64,000 bases of DNA from Chitinophagaceae bacterium (GCA_022843585.1 JALHNJ010000003.1:186001-250000), one strand, 5' to 3'; counted from the stretch's first letter, positions 7,670-15,923 are shown. Notes: a model not told the origin generated them from the letters alone. Program-made: numbers and translations.

Positions 7670-9658
7670 TTATTTTTTAATGCCATTCACATATTCTGTT
7701 ACAGTTTTATTGCCGTTTGCATCATAGCTAATCCAGGTTCCATTACCATTTTTTAATGTGCCCTTTTCCCGTTCCTTGCCATTTTTGTCAAAGGAGGAAA
7801 TAATTTCCCATCGCAAACCTCCCGGCTTTTCTGTTTCGCTAAATTTATAAACACCCTCTTGTGCTAATTGGCCATTATCATGGTACCACTGCGCTTTACC
7901 GTCGCGGCAGTGGTTGAAATAATTGCAACGATAAATTATTCTTCCATTTAAATTATATTCTAAATACACACCGCTGCCATTCGACAACATTCGGTTTCCG
8001 TTTTCATCAAAAAAATCCTCACGGGATATTAGCGTTCCGTTACTGTATTTATCGGTGCCCAAAAGTTTACCGTTAGGGTGATAGAAACTTACAGTACCAT
8101 CAATCTTAGTTTTAATATAGGTACCTGCTTGCCTTAATTTACTATTGGTAAAATAGAGTTCATATTTACCATGCAATTTCTCATCATCATCATAGCTAAA
8201 AATTCCATCCAACTCTCCTCCGGCCAAATAAAAATGCCATTCGCCAACACGTTTGCCCTTATATTCTGTGCCGATCGACTGCAGTCTTCCATTGTTATAG
8301 TAGTTCAATTTTTCTTTGCCGTTTAACTGCCCGGGAGTTTTAGCCTTTTTATCTTCTGTAGCGTTGATATTATTGTTCTTCAACCAGTCGATGGAATTTT
8401 TAGAGCCCATCGATGCCGCTTTTCGGTAGTACTCAATGGCCTTGGTCCGGTTACCGATTCTTAAAAACATTTCAGCCATACTGTCAAAACCATTCGCATA
8501 CTTGGAATCTATAGTAACCGCTTTATTCAACAACTCCATGGCCCGCCTGAAATTACCTTGTTCAAAATAGCAATAGGCAAGTGTATTGTTGTAATCCGGT
8601 TTATCCCCGTGTTTATTGGCAGCCCGGTTTAAATATTTGAGAGCCTCTGCAATATTTTTAGTGGTTCCCTCTCCTGCATATAAAAACCGGCCAGTCATAT
8701 AGGCGCCATCCGGGTTTTCCTTGTCGGCTGCTTTCTTGTACCAGGTAAATGCTTCTTTCAAATCATTTTTTATACCTAGGTCAAGACTGTACATTTCTCC
8801 CAGCGCCACCATACTGGTTGTATTTCCTTTCTCTGCTGCTTTCTTAAATAGCAGCAACGCTTCATTAGGATTTTTGCTGGTGCCGATACCTTGCAGATGC
8901 AAAACACCCAGCAGGTAGGTAGCAAACACATTGCTATTATCCGATTCCATCTTTATAATCTTGAAACCCTCAGGAATATTCTTTGGAGTACCTATACCAT
9001 CCAGGTACATAGCCCCAACCATATACTTAGAAAATTCCTCCCCTTTAGCTGCGGCCTTTTTATACCATTGGAACGCCTCCACTTCATTTTTTTGCACACC
9101 AACGCCAACCATGTACTTGTCTGCCACCAGCCTCATCATTTCTACATCTCCATTTTGGGCACTTTCTAAAGCAGTTCTAAAAGCTTTTTTCTCATTGTAC
9201 ATTCCGTCTTCTTCATCCAACGACCACCATTTATCAGGGTCAAACTGTCCCTCTTCCCTATTATACTCTTTCTCTAAGTCTTCTTCATAAGCCTTGCCCA
9301 ACACATTCATTCCTCCGCCGCTTTTTTCCGGGGTTATTTTAAACCATTTTCCGTCTTTTTTAACGATCGCAAGTTTTTCATACGAAAAGGTTCCCGCCTT
9401 ATCAAACTGATAATCATGGATAAGTTTTCCCTGCTTATCAATGTATCCCCATTTTCCACTTTTTCTTACCGCGGCATACCCGTAGGAGATGCGCCTTACT
9501 TCTGTAAACTGGGGTGCAATTACAACCTTACCCGATTCTTCTTCTTTAAATCCCCATTTACCCTGTTCATTTTTAAAAGCAGTAAGCAAGGCTTCTTGCG
9601 CCGATAGTTGGTAGCCAAGAAACATGCACAGGCAATAAAGTAGTATTCTTTGTAGCAT
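7670..9658 (-). CDS. Secreted WG-repeat / Sel1-TPR / MORN-like (YwqK) repeat protein
   Basis: 662 residues exported by a signal peptide (MLQRILLYCLCMFLGYQLSA, cleavage before QEA). Domains in order: about three WG repeats (residues about 28-110, units such as GKWGYIDKQGK), a linker, Sel1-like repeats of about 36 residues from about 155 to 345 (AFQWYKKAAAKGE, ALLLFKKAAEKGN, AFTWYKKAADKEN), ordinary TPRs to about 425, and a C-terminal run of MORN-like repeats of the YwqK type (GEWHFYLAGGELDGIF, GKYELYFTNSKL, GTVSFYHPNGKLLG). These are protein-interaction repeats, so a scaffold at the periplasm or outer membrane is plausible. No catalytic motif is visible. Confidence 0.85.
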   Translation of the reverse strand: MLQRILLYCLCMFLGYQLSAQEALLTAFKNEQGKWGFKEEESGKVVIAPQFTEVRRISYGYAAVRKSGKWGYIDKQGKLIHDYQFDKAGTFSYEKLAIVKKDGKWFKITPEKSGGGMNVLGKAYEEDLEKEYNREEGQFDPDKWWSLDEEDGMYNEKKAFRTALESAQNGDVEMMRLVADKYMVGVGVQKNEVEAFQWYKKAAAKGEEFSKYMVGAMYLDGIGTPKNIPEGFKIIKMESDNSNVFATYLLGVLHLQGIGTSKNPNEALLLFKKAAEKGNTTSMVALGEMYSLDLGIKNDLKEAFTWYKKAADKENPDGAYMTGRFLYAGEGTTKNIAEALKYLNRAANKHGDKPDYNNTLAYCYFEQGNFRRAMELLNKAVTIDSKYANGFDSMAEMFLRIGNRTKAIEYYRKAASMGSKNSIDWLKNNNINATEDKKAKTPGQLNGKEKLNYYNNGRLQSIGTEYKGKRVGEWHFYLAGGELDGIFSYDDDEKLHGKYELYFTNSKLRQAGTYIKTKIDGTVSFYHPNGKLLGTDKYSNGTLISREDFFDENGNRMLSNGSGVYLEYNLNGRIIYRCNYFNHCRDGKAQWYHDNGQLAQEGVYKFSETEKPGGLRWEIISSFDKNGKEREKGTLKNGNGTWISYDANGNKTVTEYVNGIKK

Positions 9659-9896
9659 GCAAAAACTGGTTTTGGTTTAAGTTTCGTTTATCACAACCTG
9701 AGCAGTTGTAAACCATAACACTTTAAAAATACTACGGAAAAATATTTTTTGAAATATTTGTTGAACTATTTATTACCCCCCTTAGATGTTGCGTACCCCT
9801 AATTACTCGTTCAATGTGGCGGTTACTATCTTATAAGACGGATACTGAGTTATAACGCTTAATTTGTATGCAATTCAACAATAAAAACACCCGGCC

Positions 9897-11117
9897 ATGT
9901 CATTATTTGGAACTAAAAAAAACGAAGCATCCATACAAACAAAAACTTGGACGGTGATGGGCATTGTACTATTCTGCCTGTTAGTTACCGGCATTTTTAT
10001 TTCTACGTTCCAGATATCCTTATTACTGATGGCAGGTATTGTGCTGGCAGTGTACCTGCGGATGATCGCCGATAAAATAAAAAAATGGACCGGCTGGAAA
10101 GATATGTTGTGTTATGGTTTGTCCATCCTCATCACATTAGCAATACTAACAGGGCTTGGGTGGATGATCGGTGCTAAAGTGCAAAGCCAGGCAAAAGAAA
10201 TGGTAGAAAAATTGCCAGAGATGAAACAGCGAATTGGTGTTGCTGTTGATGGATCACCATTTGTAAAAAAATTGGTTGGAAAATATACAGCCGGCTGGAG
10301 CCAGGGAGAAAAAAAAGATAGTGCTGCTGCAAAACCAACTAACCAGGCAAGTGCCGATACGGCAAAAAATAATCAGCAAAATAATAGCGCCGATTCAACA
10401 AAGCAGAATGAACAGCAAAACACAACTGCACAACCGGAAGCACCGCCATCATCCGGCAGTGGTGGAATTTCTTCCATCTTACAAAAATTATTTTCCTCTA
10501 CGTTCGGTTTGTTGGGAGATCTGTATGCCATCTTTTTTCTTGGCATCTTCCTCGCCGCAGCACCACGGGAATATGTAAATGGTATGGTAAGTCTGTTACC
10601 TGCATCCGCAAGGGATAAAGGAAGAAAGACCATGGAAAAAATGGGGCTCAACCTCAAAAAATGGTTTAAAGGAACGGTGTATAGTGTGCTTATCACTTTT
10701 GCACTTACTGCAATTGGTTTATTAATTATCGGGGTCGATCTCTGGCTTATACTCGCCATCATTGCAGGGTTATTAACTTTCATTCCCAACTTCGGGCCTA
10801 TCATAGCATTGATACCCGCTGTAATGGTTGGTTTTTTGCAAAGCCCCCAGGTAGCATTATGGATCTTTATTTTATACTTCTTTGTACAACTGGTGGAAAG
10901 TAATATCATCACACCCGCCATACAAAAAAGAATGCTCGATACTCCTGCTGCCTTGCTACTTTTCTTTCAAATGATAATGGGAGCATTAAGTGGTGGCTGG
11001 GGAGTGGTATTAGCCACACCGATACTTGTTGTACTGATGACTATCGTTAAAGAATTATACACGGGAAAGAAAGAAGAAACAGTAACGGAGGAAAAGAGTA
11101 AAGAGGGAGAGAAATAA
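9897..11117 (+). CDS. AI-2E family transporter (PF01594) with a low-complexity loop
   Basis: 406-residue inner-membrane protein with seven to eight hydrophobic segments and the AI-2E family C-terminal signature: LTFIPNFGPIIALIPAV, FVQLVESNIITPAIQKRMLD, then PAALLLFFQMIMGALSGGWG. Family members are exporters or ion/proton antiporters; naming after autoinducer-2 reflects only some members. The region between the second and third membrane segments, about residues 140-190, is a hydrophilic Ala/Gln/Asn/Ser-rich insert (for example KNNQQNNSADSTKQNEQQN) longer than usual. The C-terminal tail is highly charged. Monocistronic, with repeats downstream. Confidence 0.85.
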   Translation: MSLFGTKKNEASIQTKTWTVMGIVLFCLLVTGIFISTFQISLLLMAGIVLAVYLRMIADKIKKWTGWKDMLCYGLSILITLAILTGLGWMIGAKVQSQAKEMVEKLPEMKQRIGVAVDGSPFVKKLVGKYTAGWSQGEKKDSAAAKPTNQASADTAKNNQQNNSADSTKQNEQQNTTAQPEAPPSSGSGGISSILQKLFSSTFGLLGDLYAIFFLGIFLAAAPREYVNGMVSLLPASARDKGRKTMEKMGLNLKKWFKGTVYSVLITFALTAIGLLIIGVDLWLILAIIAGLLTFIPNFGPIIALIPAVMVGFLQSPQVALWIFILYFFVQLVESNIITPAIQKRMLDTPAALLLFFQMIMGALSGGWGVVLATPILVVLMTIVKELYTGKKEETVTEEKSKEGEK

Positions 11118-11151
11118 TTTGTTAGCCAGCTTTCTGTTCTCTGGGCAGCGG

Positions 11152-11177
11152 CTGTTGCGTCGCACTCTTGTACGTTC
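11152..11177. repeat. 26-bp dispersed repeat, copy 1 of 2
   Basis: The 26 bases from CTGTTGCGTC to GTACGTTC are identical to those at 37204-37229, about 26 kb away. Both copies lie in gene-free gaps and on the same strand. The same gap (11118-11337) also has a stretch at about 11238-11264 reading GTCATACTGACGAAGGAG, which resembles a dispersed intergenic repeat I recall from other Bacteroidetes genomes. Function unknown. Confidence 0.75.
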
Positions 11178-11337
11178 AGTTCGCTACTCGGCTATAAATA
11201 CATTTGAATAATTTACTGTACTTCAACACTCAGAGTCATGTCATACTGACGAAGGAGCCATCTCAAACTTTTAACCAATTCTTATTTAGTTGAAACTGTT
11301 GCGGAGTTAATTTTCCGATGCAGATGAGCTTTTACTT

Positions 11338-11574
11338 TTATCCCATCTCCCCCTTGATCTTTTCTTCTAAGTTCTTAAATTCCTCATACTGTTTTTTAGG
11401 ATCTCTGGGAAGTCTTGTGTTTTCTATACTTCTGTTGTGTCTTGTAATAGCATCAAACATAACTGCGGCATTTCTGATCAATGCGATATGATACTCACTT
11501 GCAGTATCAGAAAGCAAACAAACTATTTCACCCTGTTCATCGGTAACAACTCCTTTTTTAATTTCCCATTGCAT
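11338..11574 (-). CDS. Small hypothetical protein, phage-type
   Basis: 78 residues: MQWEIKKGVVTDEQGEIVCL, a segment SEYHIALIRNAAVMFDAITR and a charged tail. The central ALIRNAAVMFDAI resembles the 'ARLIAAAPELLEAL' motif of small phage proteins, so a prophage origin is possible. The first 29 codons recur, degenerate and truncated, at 12315-12418, and a shorter piece at 11638-11688. Expression is uncertain. It is the largest intact version of a sequence repeated around the truncated dinD gene. Confidence 0.5.
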   Translation of the reverse strand: MQWEIKKGVVTDEQGEIVCLLSDTASEYHIALIRNAAVMFDAITRHNRSIENTRLPRDPKKQYEEFKNLEEKIKGEMG

Positions 11575-11599
11575 AAATTAAATTTTTAGGTTGTAGAAA

Positions 11600-11630
11600 G
11601 GGTTGCCAACCTTCGGAAGGTTGGCAACCC
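11600..11630. repeat. Perfect 15-bp-arm palindrome (REP-like or terminator)
   Basis: Arms GGGTTGCCAACCTTC and its exact complement GAAGGTTGGCAACCC are separated by a single G. A run of five T follows on the plus strand, so it could end plus-strand transcription, yet both neighbouring genes are on the minus strand. A dispersed extragenic palindrome is the alternative. It lies inside the repeated segment beside dinD. Confidence 0.75.
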
Positions 11631-11637
11631 TTTTTAT

Positions 11638-11688
11638 ACAACTCCTTTTTTTATTTCCCTTGCATAAATAAATTTTTAGATCGGGTAC
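11638..11688. repeat. Short degenerate repeat copy (C) touching the 3' end of dinD
   Basis: This 51-bp piece matches the first codons and upstream leader of the 11338-11574 gene (CAACTCCTTTTTT, then TTTCCC.TTGCATAAA and AATTTTTAG). Its right end, TCGGGTAC, overlaps the truncated 3' end of dinD and corresponds to TTGGGTAC at the outer end of the copy at 12315-12418. It marks the likely break point at which dinD lost its C-terminus. Confidence 0.6.
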
Positions 11689-12221
11689 GTCGCATAGCCG
11701 TGGTTTTGAAAGATGGCATAGTCAAGTCCATCCTGCACACCTGCATTTCTTGCAGCGGCAGCAAGATAAGTATTGTGCTTACTCATTTCATTTCGTAGAA
11801 ATAACCGCCTCTCTTCTTCACTGCTTAACTGGTTGTAAGCATCCATTTGCTGTATTTCCTGCAAACGGGTTTGCACGGCAAAATAAGTTTGTCCCAGTGC
11901 AATTACTTCTTTGGTTGGGTCTGCATTTTGAACTACTAAATAACAGGCATATCGGCTAAGCTTTACACTTTCTACTTCCCGCTTAGCAGTTTTACCCAAT
12001 TCTATCATTTCGAGGATATCCTCGAAATGATGTGCTGTTTTTTGATTACTGTTTGCACAAGCCTCTTTTGCCCTTTCTATTACAGGCAAAAAGTGCCTGT
12101 ACTCTGAATATTCCAACACCCTGGATAAATCTCTGGCACTCCAGTATTCATTACCGCTTTCGTCTTGCCTTTTTATACTCTCAAAAACTGACAAGTTATT
12201 TTTTCCTATTTGCTTTGCCAT
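11676..12221 (-). CDS. dinD: DNA damage-inducible protein D (DinD), C-terminally truncated
   Basis: 181 residues from the ATG at 12221 (an in-frame ATG 24 bp upstream adds MVETKNNT). The sequence follows DinD closely: EYWSARDLSRVLEYSEYRHF, VIERAKEAC, HHFEDILEMI, VKLSRYACYLVVQNADPTKE, GQTYFAVQTRLQEI, EERRLFLRNEM, DYAIFQNHGY. E. coli DinD is about 275 residues and continues after NHGY with a GLYGGL segment; here NHGY is followed by ATYPI and stop. So roughly the last third is lost. DinD inhibits RecA in E. coli; the truncated form is probably a remnant. No LexA box was seen. Degenerate repeats lie on both sides. Confidence 0.75.
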   Translation of the reverse strand: MAKQIGKNNLSVFESIKRQDESGNEYWSARDLSRVLEYSEYRHFLPVIERAKEACANSNQKTAHHFEDILEMIELGKTAKREVESVKLSRYACYLVVQNADPTKEVIALGQTYFAVQTRLQEIQQMDAYNQLSSEEERRLFLRNEMSKHNTYLAAAARNAGVQDGLDYAIFQNHGYATYPI

Positions 12222-12535
12222 TGTATTATTTTTTGTTTCAACCAATAATGTCCTTCACTCATACATCTATCTCCGGTGTAATGCACTTAGCTCCTGCTGC
12301 AACGCAAAAATAAATGATACTCACTGGCCGTATCAGCAAGCAAACAAATTATTTCACCCTGTTCATCTGTAACTACTCCTTTTTTAATTTCCCATTGCAT
12401 AAAGTAAATTTTTAAATTGGGTACAACCCGGTGGATATAGCATTTTATTTTATGGACATGAATTAAGGCGATGATTGGTTGCAACTATACCCCTGTAACT
12501 TTTCCTGGCAGTAAGTAGCGATATTAAACCATTTA
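12222..12535. repeat. Gene-free stretch holding repeat copy B of the 11338-11574 gene
   Basis: From about 12315 to 12418 the minus strand repeats the first 29 codons and leader of the 11338-11574 gene (MQWEIKKGVVTDEQGE... to SEYH) at about 85 percent identity, then breaks off into unrelated sequence and a stop. It is a 5' gene fragment in the same orientation as the intact copy, so dinD sits between direct repeats. The remaining bases to 12535 contain nothing I recognise. Confidence 0.65.
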
Positions 12536-13369
12536 CTATGGCAATTCAATTACCATTCCTTCGGCCGCCAATTCATATTTGAACAAATAATTATTTCTTT
12601 TCTGCAGATCTTCAAATAAATTATTCAGGTCTGTATCAGAATTGGAAGGATCATGATGAGCCAGTAGTAAATGTTTTACAGCAGCCAGTTCTGCAAATTT
12701 TGCCACATCGTCCATACTGCTATGACCCCAACCCATACGATACGGGTATTGCTGTGCCGAATATTGTGCATCGTGTAATAGCAGATCGGCATCCTGCGCC
12801 AGCTCCATGCCGGATATCCATCTCTTATCTGCCGGAAATTCTTTTGCTCCCAACATCGGTTCATGATCGGGCATATATGTAAAAACGGAATGTTTTCCCT
12901 TGATCCTGTAACCAACGGTAGGACCCGGATGAATAACATAGCGGGATTCAATTTGAAAAGGTCCTATATCAAAAGAGCTGTCCCCTATTTCATGCAGGGT
13001 AAGTTTGCAAGGAAGATCCCGGAGCAGTACGGGAAAAAGTGGAGGCGAAAGATAACGGCTGAGCCGGGTACGTAAACTAATATTGCTCACAGGCCCCCAG
13101 ATATGAATATCGAGTGTGGGGTCAAAGAAAGGATTAAAAAATCCCAGTCCCTGTATATGATCAAGGTGCAGATGAGTGAGCAAAATATCAACTCGTTTGA
13201 CAGCCGTAGTCTGCAGCAAATTGAATTTTTGCATACCTGATCCACCATCAAGCACCAGTATGCAATCATCTTCCACTGCTACTGCGCAGGATGTATTGCC
13301 TCCATAATAAACCGTATCGGGACCGGTAGTGGGAATGGAACCACGAACGCCCCGTATCATTATTTTCAT
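12536..13369 (-). CDS. Metallo-beta-lactamase-fold hydrolase
   Basis: 277 residues from the ATG at 13369, chosen because it overlaps the stop of the upstream PAS gene as ATGA; an earlier in-frame ATG is 18 bp upstream. The metal-binding motif is THLHLDHIQG (HxHxDH), with later histidines in LLLHDAQY, GWGHSSMDD and LLLAHHDPSNSD. The start GVRGSIPTTGPDTVYYGGNT is typical of a group near ribonuclease Z and phosphodiesterase-like MBL proteins that often accompany sensor domains. A cyclic nucleotide or phosphodiester substrate is a guess. Translationally coupled to a PAS-domain protein, suggesting a sensory role. Confidence 0.85.
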   Translation of the reverse strand: MKIMIRGVRGSIPTTGPDTVYYGGNTSCAVAVEDDCILVLDGGSGMQKFNLLQTTAVKRVDILLTHLHLDHIQGLGFFNPFFDPTLDIHIWGPVSNISLRTRLSRYLSPPLFPVLLRDLPCKLTLHEIGDSSFDIGPFQIESRYVIHPGPTVGYRIKGKHSVFTYMPDHEPMLGAKEFPADKRWISGMELAQDADLLLHDAQYSAQQYPYRMGWGHSSMDDVAKFAELAAVKHLLLAHHDPSNSDTDLNNLFEDLQKRNNYLFKYELAAEGMVIELP

Positions 13370-13758
13370 ATGTCTTTTGCTTCCCAAAAAATTGCCACTG
13401 CACCCACAAAATTGCCTGCCCTCCCGATGATCGGGTATGAGGTTACAGAGATCTTTTCCGTATTCCCCTTCATGCTTTCTATCCAGAAAGATTTGTGATA
13501 AGGATACTGGTCTTTCAATGTTCTAACCAGCGGCAGGTTTTCAGGTGGCATCACATTGCCATCTTCGTCTTTTGGTTTAAAGATCGTTCCCCAGGTTTCC
13601 ACTTTCATTTCACCTGTTTCTTCAAAACGGGTACCCAATAAGTTTTCGGCTGGTTCATTGTAGAAAATAAGATTTCCTACAGTATCGGTAATGAATACCG
13701 GCATGGAAAGACAATCGGCCAGTTGTCTGCTTAATATGATCTCGATGGGATAAGCCAT
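13366..13758 (-). CDS. Single PAS-domain protein
   Basis: 130 residues consisting of one PAS domain: SRQLADCLSMPVFITDTVGN, LIFYNEPAENLLGTRFEE, then a C-terminal beta segment ending GAVAIFWEAKDI that resembles the PAC motif. No kinase, GGDEF or DNA-binding domain is attached. The stop overlaps the start of the downstream metallo-beta-lactamase-fold gene (ATGA), so the two are translated together and the PAS domain may sense a ligand or redox state and act on the hydrolase, or the pair may act with a separate response system. Ligand unknown. Confidence 0.8.
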   Translation of the reverse strand: MAYPIEIILSRQLADCLSMPVFITDTVGNLIFYNEPAENLLGTRFEETGEMKVETWGTIFKPKDEDGNVMPPENLPLVRTLKDQYPYHKSFWIESMKGNTEKISVTSYPIIGRAGNFVGAVAIFWEAKDI

Positions 13759-13829
13759 AACAAAACAATCTTTCTTAAATGTAAGAAAATTGGGAGAGAA
13801 AAGAAATTATTTGAACGAAGGCTATCCCC

Positions 13830-14882
13830 TCAATCAGAAGGCAGCAAAACTGCTTTGATACAGTTATCCTTTTTTTTGTCAAACACTTCGTAGGCTGTTG
13901 CACCTTCTTGTAAGGAAAATTGATGGGTAATGATATCTTCAATGGCATAACGTTGAGCTACTTCTTCCCGCAATAATTTTTCCGCATAATAATGGGCGGG
14001 GCAACGGCCGCTTTTGTAAATAAGATTTTTATCATACGCTTCGCCGGGAGAAAAAGAGAAATGTTGCGCTGTATGCACACCCACTGATGATATGGTTCCG
14101 CCGGGACGGATACAATCAATAGCCAGTTTCAATGATGCAGCACTGCCTACTACTTCCATTACCCCATCAGCACCACGGCCATGTGTGTTGTTAAGAATTT
14201 CTTCTTTAACATCCATAAGCGATGGGTTCAATGGAATAGCACCGAATTGTTTCGCCATGGCTAATCGTTCGGGTATAAGGTCAATAGCAAATACTATTTC
14301 AGCGCCAAGATGTTTTGCGGCGATGATGGTCATCAGTCCTACCGGCCCACACCCTATTACTGCATACACATTGTTGGGTTTTATCCCGGCATTGTCGGCA
14401 CAGAAATAACCGGTGGAAAAAACATCACCCAATAACAATCCTTTCTTTTCATCCAGGTCATTACTTAATGGCAGTAGTGTACTATCCGCCATCGGCACAC
14501 GGATATAGCCTGCCTGTGCTCCATGAAGGCCATGACCCTTCTCCACCCATCCAAACAAATTTCCTTTTTCGCAGCGGCAGGTGAGACCGGTGAGACAGTA
14601 AAAGCATTCGCCGCAGGAAGTAGTAAATGGGCTGAGCACTCTTGCTCCTTTTTTAAATTTCTTTACATCCCGGCCTGCTTCTTCTACAATGCCGGTAAAC
14701 TCATGTCCCATCACTGTTCCATGATCAAGGCCCGTTTCCCGGCCATGATATACATGGAGGTCGGAACCACAAATGCCCGACATCGTTATTTTCACAATAG
14801 CATCTGATGGATGTAGCAAACCAGGATCAGTAACAGTACTGTAGTTAATAATTTCTTTTCCGCCAAAGGTTAGAGCCTGCAT
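13830..14882 (-). CDS. Zinc-dependent alcohol dehydrogenase (medium-chain)
   Basis: 350-residue cytoplasmic oxidoreductase. Catalytic zinc ligands are C38 in GICGSDLHVYHG and the GHE motif (H60-E61); the structural zinc loop is CGECFYCLTGLTCRC (Cys at spacing 3, 3, 8). The Rossmann motif is GCGPVGL. The segment GNLFGW after the zinc loop and the C-terminal ending fit the broad formaldehyde/sorbitol/threonine dehydrogenase-like subfamily; the substrate cannot be fixed by eye. It is separated from the PAS gene by 71 bp and could be in the same unit. Confidence 0.9.
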   Translation of the reverse strand: MQALTFGGKEIINYSTVTDPGLLHPSDAIVKITMSGICGSDLHVYHGRETGLDHGTVMGHEFTGIVEEAGRDVKKFKKGARVLSPFTTSCGECFYCLTGLTCRCEKGNLFGWVEKGHGLHGAQAGYIRVPMADSTLLPLSNDLDEKKGLLLGDVFSTGYFCADNAGIKPNNVYAVIGCGPVGLMTIIAAKHLGAEIVFAIDLIPERLAMAKQFGAIPLNPSLMDVKEEILNNTHGRGADGVMEVVGSAASLKLAIDCIRPGGTISSVGVHTAQHFSFSPGEAYDKNLIYKSGRCPAHYYAEKLLREEVAQRYAIEDIITHQFSLQEGATAYEVFDKKKDNCIKAVLLPSD

Positions 14883-14939
14883 GCTGTGAAGGTATTTACT
14901 AAAATTCTAATTAACTTCCTATCCTAAAATGAATTCAAC

Positions 14940-15170
14940 ATGAATAAGTCAGAAGAAATTATAAAGCAATTTACCGAAGGTAATTTGTCGGAAGAAGAAG
15001 CTATTTCATCATTACCGCCCGGTTGTAAATTTGAAAAGTATTATGAAAGAGAATGGCGGATAGTTCCTGAACGTGGCGCTGTACAGTTTGAAAGAGTTTG
15101 TGGAAGAGTATATGATTGTGATGATTCCGGTAATAATAATACATCCTGCGGCGATTGGCAAGAACTTTAA
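14940..15170 (+). CDS. Small hypothetical protein with Cys-containing tail
   Basis: 76 residues: a helical, acidic N-terminal half (SEEIIKQFTEGNLSEEEAIS) then PPGCKFEKYYEREWRIVPER and a C-terminal tail with CGRVYDCDDSGNNNTSCGDW. No family recognised. It is divergently oriented from the alcohol dehydrogenase with a 57-bp gap. The leader-plus-Cys/Ser/Thr-rich tail architecture recalls modified peptide precursors, but no modifying enzyme is nearby, so this is only a remark. The opposite strand has an alternative frame of equal length with little protein character. Confidence 0.5.
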   Translation: MNKSEEIIKQFTEGNLSEEEAISSLPPGCKFEKYYEREWRIVPERGAVQFERVCGRVYDCDDSGNNNTSCGDWQEL

Positions 15171-15317
15171 ACTGCTTTCTATTATACTCACTTGTGCAAT
15201 ACCCAAACTGTTGGTGGATATACTTCTGCAAGCTCAGTAAACCAACCGAGGCATGTTGCCTTTAGCTGATAACCCGCCAAAGAGAAACGCTTTCTAGAAA
15301 CAAGCAGCAACCATTGA

Positions 15318-15923
15318 TCAGGCGGCTACTCTTTGTAAAATAACTTTACAGGGGATGTCGGAAGTTACTTTTATATGATGGTCGCTATGCAAAGGGATAG
15401 CAAAATAGTCGCCGGGAACTAATTTATTAACAGTGCCATCCACCACTATCTCGCAAGTGCCTTCTATAATTAAAAATCGTTCATGCTCATCCTTATGTAC
15501 TTCCTGTGGTGCCATTTCCTTTAACCATACAATAGCCGTTATTGCTTTTTCAGTATAACCGATGATCCTTGCAAATACATCATCAGTACCCGGTGATACC
15601 ATATCTTCTCTTTGTAACCACGCAGCAAATTCAGTAGCAGTGGATTTTTCATGCAGCAGCGGCGGTGCAGTAACCGGCTCTCCATTTTTTATCCGTTCTT
15701 CATAATTGATAGTAGCCAATAAAAACGGCCGTATAATAGGGTCGGGTGCAACAGCATTTTCCATAGCAATAGCTTCCAGTATTTCGCTGATCGCATTTAT
15801 TTCGGATTGCAAAACAGGATCAGCTGCTGCCCTTTCTTCTACTTCTTTCATTTCGGCAGGGCTGACAGTACCTAATACATACTGCTCCAAAATACCCGAT
15901 TCTATATATTCTTTCACTGTCAT
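15318..15923 (-). CDS. Anti-sigma factor with C-terminal cupin domain (ChrR-like)
   Basis: 201 residues. The N-terminal part (SGILEQYVLGTVSPAEMKEV, EERAAADPVLQSEINAI) resembles the sigma-binding helices of RskA/ChrR-type anti-sigma factors. Residues about 120-200 form a cupin beta-barrel with HKDEHERFLIIEGTCEIVV, VPGDYFAIPLHSDHHIKV. There is no membrane segment, so it is probably cytoplasmic and senses a small molecule or oxidant through the cupin, as ChrR does for singlet oxygen. The classical HxxxCxxC zinc motif is missing from the N-terminal part. Its start overlaps the stop of the sigma gene by one base (TAATG), so the pair is translationally coupled. Confidence 0.8.
   Translation of the reverse strand: MTVKEYIESGILEQYVLGTVSPAEMKEVEERAAADPVLQSEINAISEILEAIAMENAVAPDPIIRPFLLATINYEERIKNGEPVTAPPLLHEKSTATEFAAWLQREDMVSPGTDDVFARIIGYTEKAITAIVWLKEMAPQEVHKDEHERFLIIEGTCEIVVDGTVNKLVPGDYFAIPLHSDHHIKVTSDIPCKVILQRVAA

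Noticed and set aside
12287-12484. Minus-strand 65-residue gene
   Set aside because: It is a 5' fragment of the 11338-11574 gene followed by unrelated sequence.
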